In this document: in pieces, positions 8,950 to 17,165 of the stretch
Layout of the letters: every line of letters begins with the position of its first letter
Position numbering within the stretch: position 1 is the stretch's first letter
Assembly (NCBI GenBank): GCA_035630295.1
Contig: DASQKY010000027.1
Coordinates: forward strand, 1-64,000
DNA from: Acidimicrobiales bacterium
Lineage (GTDB): Bacteria; Actinomycetota; Acidimicrobiia; Acidimicrobiales; Iamiaceae
Reading direction: 5' to 3'
Length of the DNA stretch: 64,000 bases
Made by a program: the position numbers and the translations under genes
Notes under the pieces: model-generated
What the model was told of the DNA's origin: nothing
Seen by the model: the letters and a program-made list of their open reading frames with translations, nothing else
Database searches by the model: none

Positions 8950-9645
8950 TCAGCAGAGGAGCTGAACGTGAACGACGGCGACGTTGAAGTACTCGTCGGA
9001 GGCGGCGGTCCGGACGACACCCACCGTCTTCAGCTCGGTGTCACCACACTCGAACCCGCGGGCCGAGTCAATGCCCAGAGCGAACCGGGCGTAGGCGTTG
9101 GCTCCCGGCAGATAGCTGCCGATCTCGACGCCACCACGTCCCAGGGCGCTGGCATCGAAGGAGGCGCCTTCGGGGTGGGAGCCATTGGCCAGTCGACCTG
9201 ACCGGTCGATGATCGAGGAGAGCGGTGCGAGGTTCACACCCATCGCCACGTCCTCTTGCGTCCCGTCCGATCCGTTCCGGTACACCAGCATGAGCTCGAC
9301 GACCTCGCCCGGGCTCACAGGGGCGACATGCTTCCCCCAGCAACCGCCCTTCCTGATGAACAGGTCGACGCTGAGCGGGTCCTTCTCCGGCTGTCGCACA
9401 GCCTGGCAGTGGCGAGGTGGTTCTCCATCGAAGGCAGCATCCGGACTGATCGGACGGTGGGGACCCCGGTCCAGATCCGCCTGGTTCGGCCCCTGGAGGA
9501 TCGCCGTCGTCACCGCCAGCAGGATGGCCACTCCGGCGAGAGGCAGCACGCATCGCATGAGCCATGTGGGTGGCTGGACGAACTGCAGCAGCCACCCAGC
9601 CAGCAAGGTGCTGAGCGCGGCGCAGACGGCCAGGAGAGCGACCAC
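8950..9645 (-). CDS. Membrane-anchored extracytoplasmic protein, paralogue of the divergent neighbour
   Basis: A 231-residue protein of unknown family. Two hydrophobic segments lie near residues 1-18 and 30-50, followed by a ~170-residue domain containing MGVNLAP, a CGDTEL segment and a final Cys. The same pattern (GINLAP, CGDLTL, terminal DDCP) occurs in the protein encoded divergently 51 bp away, so the two are paralogues with an N-terminal anchor and one shared outer domain. The start GTG is the only one before the first membrane segment. No function is recognised. Confidence 0.65.
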   Translation of the reverse strand: MVALLAVCAALSTLLAGWLLQFVQPPTWLMRCVLPLAGVAILLAVTTAILQGPNQADLDRGPHRPISPDAAFDGEPPRHCQAVRQPEKDPLSVDLFIRKGGCWGKHVAPVSPGEVVELMLVYRNGSDGTQEDVAMGVNLAPLSSIIDRSGRLANGSHPEGASFDASALGRGGVEIGSYLPGANAYARFALGIDSARGFECGDTELKTVGVVRTAASDEYFNVAVVHVQLLC

Positions 9646-9696
9646 TTCTGCAAGCTAGCCCCGGATCGGAAGATTGATCGCTGGTACCGTCGGATC

Positions 9697-10353
9697 ATGT
9701 CTGATCTCCAGGTCTTGGTGCTCTCGACGGCATCGAGCCTGGTGGTCGGGCTCGTCCTGGATCGACTGACGCGGCCGAGGGCGCCCGTCCTCAGGTGGCT
9801 GTCGCTCGTCGTCCTCCTGGCCGTCGGCGTCGTCGTCGTCCCTGTCGCCGTCGAGCACCTCACCGAGGACCGGATCGCCGCGGGCCAGACCGAGATCAGC
9901 TCCGTCCTCGACGTCCGGACCGATGGGGATGCGTGGGAGTCCGAGGCGTGGGTCGAAGAGGGCGACATCGTCGAGTTCCGGTACAGGGTCGAGAACGCCG
10001 GGGCGCGGGCCAACAGGTTCGTGGTCGGGATCAACCTGGCTCCACGGCTGGACCCGATCGAGGACTCGGTCCGCATCTACGACCAGAGCTCCCCGCAGGG
10101 CCGGCGCCAAGCCGACGCGGGGCCGGAGGGCGGCGGCCGGGCCCTCTTCCACGGCGGCATCGCCCTCGCATCGGTCCATCGCCCAGGTGGCGTCTCGTAC
10201 ATCCGTTTCTCGGCCAAGCAGGTTCCGGTCGAGGGAGGCTGCGGCGACCTGACCTTGCACACCTACGGCATCGCCGGGCTCATCGACGCCGAGAGCCCTT
10301 CGAGCGAGGATCGAGCCGTCCTCCACGTGGACGTGGCTGACGACTGCCCCTGA
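9697..10353 (+). CDS. Membrane-anchored extracytoplasmic protein, paralogue of the divergent neighbour
   Basis: A 218-residue protein from the ATG at 9697. The N-terminus has two hydrophobic segments (about residues 3-18 and 28-48). The outer domain then has VEFRYRVENAG, VGINLAP, YIRFSAKQ and CGDLTLHTYG, followed by a terminal cysteine. Two conserved Cys suggest a disulfide in an exported beta-rich domain. It shares promoter space with the divergent paralogue. The function is unknown. Confidence 0.65.
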   Translation: MSDLQVLVLSTASSLVVGLVLDRLTRPRAPVLRWLSLVVLLAVGVVVVPVAVEHLTEDRIAAGQTEISSVLDVRTDGDAWESEAWVEEGDIVEFRYRVENAGARANRFVVGINLAPRLDPIEDSVRIYDQSSPQGRRQADAGPEGGGRALFHGGIALASVHRPGGVSYIRFSAKQVPVEGGCGDLTLHTYGIAGLIDAESPSSEDRAVLHVDVADDCP

Positions 10354-10454
10354 GAGCGGGCAGGGCGACGGGCCAGCCCCGGTCGGAGACGACTGGAGCC
10401 AGCATCGACCCGACGTCCAGCGCCTCCCCGCCGGGGACCGGCCGCCACTGAGCT

Positions 10455-10590
10455 GGGCCGCCTGCCCCCGAGAGGGACGGGCAGGCGGCCACCAGCCCGT
10501 TTGCGCTGCCCGGGCGCCGCCCCCCTGCTGCTCAAGCACGGCACCGGGCAACGTCCGCCCCCGCCCGAGGAGGGGCGAGGGCGAACCGTG
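10455..10590. repeat. Repeat element A: GC-rich, two hairpins, candidate structured RNA
   Basis: About 130 bp that recurs at 23829-23955. It contains a GCCGCCTGCCC/GGGCAGGCGGC hairpin. Next comes a second stem closing a conserved loop: read on the minus strand, CGTTGCCCGG pairs with CCGGGCAGCG around GTGCCGTGCT...AGCAGGGGGGCG. The stem bases differ between the copies but still pair, while the loop is nearly identical. The element lies immediately 3' of the small minus-strand ORF at 10596 and 3' of the plus-strand gene ending at 10353. It fills most of the 240-bp convergent gap. It could be an elaborate terminator or an RNA gene. Confidence 0.5.
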
Positions 10591-10595
10591 GATCG

Positions 10596-10715
10596 CTACC
10601 GGCCGAAGAGGTAGGCGATCACCAGGGTGAGCGGTACGTACGCCTCCCCCGACCGGCGCCGGCGGCAGCGCTGCCGACCGGGCCTGGGCAGGCAGTGGCC
10701 TGGATCGAAGCTCAT
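10596..10715 (-). CDS. 39-residue small membrane protein
   Basis: A short ORF from the ATG at 10715. GGGAGGGG sits 5-6 nt upstream, which is a strong ribosome binding site. The product has an Arg-rich middle (RCRRRRSG) and a hydrophobic tail (YVPLTLVIAYLFG), so it could insert in the membrane tail-first. A plausible promoter lies at about 10760-10790 on the minus strand. Repeat element A starts right after its stop. It is too small to place in a family. Confidence 0.45.
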   Translation of the reverse strand: MSFDPGHCLPRPGRQRCRRRRSGEAYVPLTLVIAYLFGR

Positions 10716-10930
10716 GGGGTCCCCTCCCGAGAGACGCTCGGCACCGCCGATGGTCGGCCACTGACTTTATCAGTAGGCTGAGGTCGGAGTGAACCGGGTC
10801 GCGTCCATCACCTGGACAGGTGATGCCCGGCGGCAGGCGGGGTCAGGGTTGGTGAGGGGCCGTCCCAGGCCGTAGTTCCTTATCCATAGACTGTGGCGGT
10901 GAGGCTGGGAGGCCGGTGGGATGCGGCTTC

Positions 10931-11191
10931 GTGCCGCCCCGTCAGCGTCCCCGCGACCGGGCGGTGGTCGTGGCCTTCGGACAGCGCGTCCGGCAGCTCC
11001 GGCGGGCCGCGGCGCTCACGCAGGAAGGGCTGTCCGAGGCGGCGGGCCTCCACGCCACCTTCATCTCCAACGTCGAGCGCGGCTACCGGACGCCCACGCT
11101 CAGCACCATGCTGCGCCTGGCCAACGGCCTCGGCGTCACGCTGGCCGAGCTGGTCGAGGGCCTGGAGGACGCCATCGCCGACGAGGCCTGA
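10931..11191 (+). CDS. XRE-family helix-turn-helix regulator (copy 1)
   Basis: An 86-residue protein consisting almost only of an HTH_3 domain: FGQRVRQLR, LTQEGLSEAAGL, FISNVERGYRTP, MLRLANGLGV. The GTG at 10931 was chosen because the paralogue at 28087 starts the same way (GTG, then a P-x-x-QR-x-RD stretch). Upstream GTG 10916 is also open. The leader carries TTATCCATAGACTGTGG, closely matched before the 28087 gene (TTATCAAGAGACTATGG), which suggests a shared promoter or autoregulatory site. Confidence 0.85.
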   Translation: MPPRQRPRDRAVVVAFGQRVRQLRRAAALTQEGLSEAAGLHATFISNVERGYRTPTLSTMLRLANGLGVTLAELVEGLEDAIADEA

Positions 11192-11306
11192 CCGGCCGCT
11201 GCCGGGAGCGACGGGATGAGACCCCCGCGGTCGCCGTCCAGCGCCTCGATGGCAAGGGGCCGTGGCCTGGACCACGTGGCCGGCCGACGTGGTCGTCGAC
11301 CGCGAC

Positions 11307-11342
11307 GGCCGCCCGCACCCGGGGGGATGGGTGCGGGCGGCC
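11307..11342. terminator. Strong GC hairpin, identical stem to 16633-16665
   Basis: A perfect 14-bp stem GGCCGCCCGCACCC / GGGTGCGGGCGGCC with an 8-nt loop. It lies 145 bp beyond the stop of the minus-strand Ig/DUF4214 gene. There is no T-run. The same stem occurs beyond the metalloprotease gene, so the two hairpins bracket that divergent pair. The rest of the ~300-bp gap 11192-11487 shows nothing else. Confidence 0.6.
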
Positions 11343-11487
11343 GAAGCGTGAGCCTCTGGTGGTCCGGCGCCGGCAGGAACGCACGGACCGGGCTCAACCG
11401 GTGCACCAATGAGGAGGCGGTGCACCGAGATCTGCGGGTTCCCCGTCCGGGCCGCCCCGTTCGGGGGGCGACCCGGGTGGGGTGGGG

Positions 11488-14400
11488 TCAGTCTTCGGGG
11501 TTGGGGTTGGTCTGGGCTCGGGTGGTGAACTCCTCGGTGCCGATCAGCTCGGCGTAGAGCCCGGAACGGTCGCCGGTGGCCCGCAGGAAGGCGATGCCTT
11601 CGGCGCGTTCCCCGGCGAGGGGATCACGGGCGAGGATCTCTTGGTAGGAGTCCCTGACCAGAGCTCCGAGAGGTTCGTCGAGGTTGGCGAAGGACCTGGT
11701 GACGGTCTTGCGGGACACGCCGTCGGCGAGGCGTTCGGTCCAGTGGGCCAGGCCGGCTGGGTCGGGGCTGCGGTGCAGGAGCCGGTCATAGAGGCGGGTC
11801 ACGAACCCTTCGTTGGTGGACCCGGCTTTGGTCCAGAACTCCGGTGAGGCGGCGAGGTCGGCGAGGAGCCGGTCGTAGCGTCCGGAGGTGCGCAGCCGGC
11901 CGATCCAGTGCGCCTTGCCTGCTGGTTCGGCGTCGCGGCCGAGCATGGTCTGGTAGGCGTCGTCGACGACCATGCCCAGTGCTTCGTCCGAACCTGAGAT
12001 GGCTCGGGCAAAGGACGCCGGGGAGCGACCCCCGGCGAGTTGGCCGGTCCAGTAGGCGAAGCCGGGAGCGTCGGGGCAACGACCCAGGAGCTCCATGTAG
12101 GTCAGCCGCACCACCGCGCCTTCACCAGCGACGGCGTGCTCGGCGCAGTCCAACGCTGGGAGGACCACGACCAGCTCGGTGGCCGAGGTGGTCGACGGTG
12201 CGACCAGGCCCCCGTTGAACCGGGCCCGCACCTGGTGCGACCCCGCCGGCAAGGTGGTCGTGATCGACGCCACGCCCTCCTCCACCAGAGCGATGCCCAA
12301 GCTCGTCGTCCCCTCCGGGCCACCGAAGAACTCCACCGACCCCGACCCCGACGACGGCGTCGGTGCCACCGTCGCGGTCAAGGTCACGTCGTCATCAGCA
12401 CGCACCGGCACCGGAGCATCCACAACCAGACTCGTCCCGGCCACGGTCACGTTGCCAAGGAGGATCGGATCCACCTTCGGCGTGCACGCGAACGTCGAGA
12501 GCAACCCGAAGGTGGTGTTGGTGCCCGAGATGGTGAAGCGCTCCAACGTCACCGGCACCACGTCACCCGGTGCGCCGGTGAGCTCCGCGCTGCCCTGCTC
12601 GCCGGTGAAGGCGGTCCAGCTGTCGGGGAGCCCTTCCGGGGTCCCGTAGGTGTAGGTGGCGGTGTCGGCCGAGCCGGTCCCTCCGGGACCGAACACGAAC
12701 TCGATCGTGTCCTCTTCGAAGAAGAGCATCGGGCCCACCGAGACGCCGTTGTCGCTGTACATGGTGACCTCGAAGTTGCCCAACGGGACACTCCCCGGGG
12801 CCCGGGTCGCGGGCAGGATCGCCTGCGCGTTCACCTGCACCCCGAAGATGTTGCCGTCCTCGATGGAACGGCACTCATACGAAGTCCCACGGCTGGGCAA
12901 CACCTCGATCGCCACCGGATCGGAGTGACCCGGAAGGAACGATCCATCGCCCGAGTACACCGCAACGAGGGTGTGCTGACCCGGAGCGATGTCCACGGGA
13001 AGATCCATCTGCACCGCGATGCCGCCGCCACCGGCCGCCAGCTGCTTCTCCAGCGTCGGCTCCGATTGCCCGGGAGCGACGCCGTTACGCAAGGGCAAGG
13101 GCTGGCCGTCGAGGAGGAACTGCACCGTCCCCCCCGGCTTCGACGTCGTGGGCCCGCTGACCAAGACGTCGAGCTGCTCGGAGTAGCCGGGCCGGAGGGG
13201 CAGGCCCGAGTACGTGAACAGCTGGACGGTGGAGGGAACCCGGCCGTCGGCCACGACGAACACCTCGCCGCTCTCGGTGGCCGCAGTGGCCGACTGCACG
13301 CCCGTGCCCGGGTCGACCACCGCCAGGTCGAAGGCCACACGAACGGTCGACGCCCTGATCGGCGTGGTGACCGCGATCCGCACCTCCCGATCCACCGTCG
13401 TCCCCGCGCCGAGGGCGAAGCCCGTCGCCGGGCCGAGAGAACCCCGCAACGTCCCCGCGGTGTCGGTCAGGGTGACCGGCACCCACGCCCCGGCGTCGTT
13501 CTTGACCTCCACGTCGACCTGGTCGAGCGTCAACTGCTCGGAGGCGCCCAAGGGGTAGGTCGTCGCCATGGTGATGTCGAGGCGGGCGTTGTGGATGGGG
13601 CTGCCGGCGGAGGGGTTGGTGGCCGTGACCGTGAGCTCGGTGGGGGCCCCGTCCTTGGTGAAGTGGGTGGGCAGGTCGGCGGCGATGGTGGGGGTGGGAA
13701 CGACGGGATAGGCCGTCGCAGGCGAGGTGGAGGGGTAGAACTCGGCGTCGCCGGAGTAGGTGGCGGTGAGCTGGCGGGTCCCGGTGGGCAGCTTGGTGGT
13801 GGTGATCTGGGCGGTGCCGTCACCTTGGAGGGGGGCGGTGGCGATGAGGGTGGAGCCGTCGCGGAACTGGACGAACCCGGTGGGGTTCGGGTTGCCGTCG
13901 GTCGGGTCGCCGTCGCAGTCCCCGGGGACGCCATCCGCGGTCACGGTGGCGTCGAGGGTGACCTCGTCACCGAGACGGACCCCGGCGGGGGGCGCGGCGA
14001 CCAGAGCCGTTGCGGTCTCGCAGTCCGGGGGGGCGATGCGGGGCAGCTCACCCTCAACGGTGAGGGAGATGGCGTGACCCTCGCCCTGGAGCTGCTCGTT
14101 GATCGGCTCCGGGAGCGCCGGGTGGCACCGCGGATCGGTGGTGTCGATCGCAGAGATGGCGAAGTTGGGATCGGCCACGGTGACGGGCCGGGTCTCGAGG
14201 GGTTGGCCGAGGGGCGGCCAGGTGTAGGCCGAGGTGGTCCGCAGCTCCAGGGTGACCGGATCTTCTGGTCGGCAGTCGGCGACGATCAGCGGGTTGGGAG
14301 CGCCGGTGGGATAGACCTCGATGTGGAGATCGACGTCGATGTCGACATCGATCGAGAGGTTCCCGGCGCCGTCGAGGGTGCCGGTGGCCGTGCCCGGGTC

Positions 14401-14747
14401 GGTCTGGGTGAACGTGGCGGTGATGTGCACGTCGCCGTCGATCGGGCTGGAGATGTGTTGCACGAAGGAAACCGGGCTGGTTTCCAGTGAAGCACCGGTG
14501 ATCGCGCCGGTCTCTTCGTCGATGGTCCCCTCGAGGGTGAGCGGGTCCGGGAGGCTGGCCGGCTCACCGTCGCGGATGGTCAACAACCCCCCGCCGGGCA
14601 CCAAGGCGAGCTCGAACGGCGACGCCGCCCGCCCCTGACCAGGAGCTGCGCTACCTACAGCTCCGAGTGGGGGGGGGGGGCAAAAGCGAAGGCGAGCGTT
14701 GACGCCACCACCGCCGCTACCGCAACCACTGAACATCTGGACAACAT
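11488..14747 (-). CDS. Secreted Ig-like/DUF4214 protein with signal peptide offset by a poly-C tract
   Basis: The main frame encodes ~1,080 residues: an N-terminal beta-rich part, three or more bacterial Ig-like (Big_3_5) modules (for example TGTRQLTATYSGDAEFYP, GQHTLVAVYSGDGSFLPG), and a C-terminal pair of DUF4214 repeats (YMELLGRCPDAPGFAYW and LYDRLLHRSPDPAGLAHW). Such proteins are surface or adhesion-like. The frame as given has no usable signal peptide. From the ATG at 14747, preceded by AGGGGGG, another frame reads MLSRCSVVAVAAVVAS-TLAFAFAP, an ideal signal peptide. It enters a run of 12 C (14669-14680) and stops just after it. With 13 or 10 C the two frames fuse. The gene is either phase-variable, frameshifted, or affected by an error in the run. 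Confidence 0.75.
14669..14680. repeat. 12-nt G/C homopolymer tract in the N-terminal coding region
   Basis: Twelve consecutive G on the plus strand (C on the coding strand). It lies ~67-79 nt after the alternative start of the Ig/DUF4214 gene and exactly at the junction between the signal peptide frame and the body frame. It is by far the longest homopolymer noticed in the window. Tracts like this change length by slipped-strand mispairing. Confidence 0.85.
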
Positions 14748-15086
14748 GTCTGGGGATCCCCCCTGTCGAAGAACAATCCTGCACAACACCATTTGGCCAA
14801 CCCACAGGCCGCCAAAGTGCCATCCACCACCATGCCCAGCCCAATCTTGCCGAACCTGCGCGAAACGCTCTCATTCAGAAGAATACAGTTACTGCCAGTA
14901 GCGCGTTCACCCAGCCCACGCGCCTTCCCGCACCGCCCACGACACAGACCGCCACGGACGGACGATCAGCGCGCAGATCCCGCAAGGTTCCCTTGCCCAC
15001 AGTCCCGCCCCAACACCGGCAAGCCCACGACGGACTTCTGGCTTGCTGGTGCCAACACCCACCCGCCTCTCAGGGAGAAACACCCC

Positions 15087-16595
15087 ATGCTCTTCAGCCA
15101 TACCACCGCGCCCTGGCGCGCCCCCTCACACCCCCGACGACCCCGCGCCCTCGCCCTGACCATCCTCGGAGCGCTCGCCCTCACCATCACCGCAGCCGCC
15201 TGCGCCCCGGCCAACCCACCGTTCTGGCAGCCCGGCACCGCCGTCGTGGCCGACACCCCCATCGGGCCACTGGTCCCCATCCACTGGAGCGCCACCAACG
15301 GCGGCGACGCCGCCCAGACCTACCAAGTCGACATCAACGGCGTCGCCGTCGCCCTCCTCCCCGCAGCCACCCGGGCCTGCATCCTCACCGGCCTCAACCC
15401 CACCACCACCTACACCGTCCGCATCACCGCCCACGCCAACGGCCACCACAGCCTCGAAAAAGGCGGCACCGCCGGCGACCGCACCACCACCGTGACCACC
15501 CCCGCCGCCGGCGGAGCAGGCACCGTCAAGGGCTGCCTCCCCTTCGCCGACACCAACACCGACGGCATCCCCGACGACGACGACGCCGACCGCCTCCCCG
15601 ACGCCGTCGAGACCAACACCGGCACCTACCTCAGCGCCTCCAACACCGGCACCGACCCCACTCTGGTCGACACCGACAACGACGGCCTCACCGACGGCGA
15701 CGAGGTCTTCGGCCGGACCGGACTCAACCTCAACGCCATGGGCGCCCGCCCCGTCCACAAAGACCTCTTCGTCGAGACCGACTGGCTCGACGACCCCGCC
15801 TGCCCCACCACCGGCCACCGCCCCACCCCCGGCGGGCTCACCCCCATGATCGACGCCTTCGCCAATGCCCAAGTGGCCAACCCCGACGGCACCACCGGCA
15901 TCCGCGCCATCGTCGACTACGGCCAAGGCGGCCTCTACACCGGCGGCAACGTCATCGCCGACACCGACGGGCGCATCGCCAACAACAGCGCCGGCTCAAC
16001 CGAGTTCACCACCCACAAGGCCACGCACTTCAACCCGGCCCGTAAGGGCGTCTTCCACTACGCCATCCTCACCGCCTACCGCGGCGGCAACGCCGAGTTC
16101 GGCGGCGACGACCTCGTCATCGGCAACGGCTGTAACGACAACGACAACATCGAGTTCGCCCGGGTCCTCATGCACGAGCTCGGCCACAACTTCCTCCTCA
16201 ACCACGGCGGCTGGACCATGCCCAACAACCCCTTCCTGAGCACGCCGGACGAAAAGCCCAACTACAACTCCATCATGAACAACCTCTACGCCCGCACCGG
16301 TCCTGACACCAACTGCGACGGCATCGGCGACGGCGGCATCGGCTACTCCTACGGCACCAACGCCGACCTCGACGAAACCGACCTCAGCGAGACCAACGGC
16401 ATCTGCAACGGCGTCGACATCGACTGGAACGCCAGCGGCCACATCAGCAACAACGTCCAAGAAGACATCAACGGCGACGGCAACATCAACTATCCCCCCT
16501 ACATCGGAGGCCCCATGCTCCCCCTCGACGACTACGACGACTGGAACCGCATCGAAACCGCCGGCCTCCGCTCCTTCAGGAACAACGCCGACTGA
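15087..16595 (+). CDS. Lipoprotein zinc metalloprotease with Fn3-like and thrombospondin-3-type repeats
   Basis: A 502-residue protein from the ATG at 15087, with AGGGAG 9 nt upstream. The frame is open further 5' but without codons resembling a protein start. A lipoprotein signal ends at TAAAC with Cys39. A fibronectin-III-like domain (~50-145) follows, then Asp-rich Ca-binding repeats (DTNTDGIPDDDD and DTDNDGLTDGDE, ~165-210). The protease domain has H363-E-L-G-H367-NFLLN-H373 and a Met-turn-like SIM397NN. The third His fits the metzincin spacing, although the usual Gly is Leu. It is divergent from the Ig/DUF4214 gene and acts outside the membrane. Confidence 0.85.
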   Translation: MLFSHTTAPWRAPSHPRRPRALALTILGALALTITAAACAPANPPFWQPGTAVVADTPIGPLVPIHWSATNGGDAAQTYQVDINGVAVALLPAATRACILTGLNPTTTYTVRITAHANGHHSLEKGGTAGDRTTTVTTPAAGGAGTVKGCLPFADTNTDGIPDDDDADRLPDAVETNTGTYLSASNTGTDPTLVDTDNDGLTDGDEVFGRTGLNLNAMGARPVHKDLFVETDWLDDPACPTTGHRPTPGGLTPMIDAFANAQVANPDGTTGIRAIVDYGQGGLYTGGNVIADTDGRIANNSAGSTEFTTHKATHFNPARKGVFHYAILTAYRGGNAEFGGDDLVIGNGCNDNDNIEFARVLMHELGHNFLLNHGGWTMPNNPFLSTPDEKPNYNSIMNNLYARTGPDTNCDGIGDGGIGYSYGTNADLDETDLSETNGICNGVDIDWNASGHISNNVQEDINGDGNINYPPYIGGPMLPLDDYDDWNRIETAGLRSFRNNAD

Positions 16596-16632
16596 CACCC
16601 ACGATCCCCCCCAACTCACCAAGAACATGACT

Positions 16633-16665
16633 GGCCGCCCGCACCCAGGAAGGGTGCGGGCGGCC
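16633..16665. terminator. Strong GC hairpin after the metalloprotease gene
   Basis: Stem GGCCGCCCGCACCC / GGGTGCGGGCGGCC with a 5-nt loop, 37 bp beyond the metalloprotease stop. The 14-bp stem is identical to the one at 11307-11342. It probably terminates the protease transcript. Confidence 0.65.
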
Positions 16666-16758
16666 ACGGTGTGAACCTCAGGGACGCTTGGTGGTGTCGG
16701 AGGGAGACGGGCGCTCCGTAGCGGCGGCCCGGACGGAGAAGGACCGAGACCGAAACGA

Positions 16759-16778
16759 CCCCCAGGCGGACCTGGGGG
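16759..16778. terminator. Small perfect hairpin
   Basis: CCCCCAGG-CGGA-CCTGGGGG, an 8-bp stem with a tetraloop, upstream of the short HTH ORF. No T-run follows. Its role is uncertain: terminator or part of a recombinase remnant. Confidence 0.3.
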
Positions 16779-16812
16779 CCGGCGGACCTCGGCGAACACT
16801 CTCGCCCTCACC

Positions 16813-17100
16813 ATGGTGGATGACGTGGGTCTGGGAGAGGTCGCCGTGGTGGCCCTTTCCAGGTGGAGGCCGCGGCGACCCAGCCGCCCCGAACCCAGCG
16901 GGCAGGGCCAAGAGGTCGTCGCAAGGCGCCCGACAGGAGCACCCCGGCGGCTCCGCAAGCACACCAGGCTGCTGCCTGAACAAGTCGACGAGCTGGTAGC
17001 TACCTACCGAGCCGGCGCCAGCAAGGCCGCTCTGGCTCGCCAGTTCGACATCAGCGATACGACGGTGCGGGCTCACCTTGAGCGCCGAGGTGTCGCCTGA
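16813..17100 (+). CDS. Short HTH protein or recombinase C-terminal remnant
   Basis: Only the last ~45 residues are recognisable: LLPEQVDELVATYRAGASKAALARQFDISDTTVRAHLERRGV, a Hin/resolvase-type helix-turn-helix that in actinobacterial mobile elements sits at the C-terminus of recombinases or stands alone. The upstream half is Arg/Pro-rich and may not be coding. A later start near 16916 is possible. A serine recombinase N-terminal fragment lies 2.4 kb downstream on the same strand, so this may be a fossil. Confidence 0.45.
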   Translation: MVDDVGLGEVAVVALSRWRPRRPSRPEPSGQGQEVVARRPTGAPRRLRKHTRLLPEQVDELVATYRAGASKAALARQFDISDTTVRAHLERRGVA

Positions 17101-17165
17101 AGATCGCTCCTCCGTGTCGCCCTCTGACGAGATGTACTCTCAGGGCACACCCATGGGAGGGAACC

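Noticed and set aside
9041-9075. CACTCGAACCCGCGGGCC resembles the tRNA T-arm antisense and could be the left attachment site
   Set aside because: Only about 10 bases match. It lies inside a coding region whose Cys residue here is conserved in the paralogue, and the flanks do not match the tRNA.
14793-15086. 98-codon N-terminal extension of the metalloprotease frame
   Set aside because: A clear ribosome site and lipoprotein signal begin at 15087; the extension would bury the signal peptide.
12000-16500. Repetitive-looking sequence that might be a CRISPR array or tandem repeat
   Set aside because: The periodicity comes from Ig-like, DUF4214 and Asp-rich protein repeats; there are no regularly spaced identical units. 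No CRISPR array was seen anywhere in the window.
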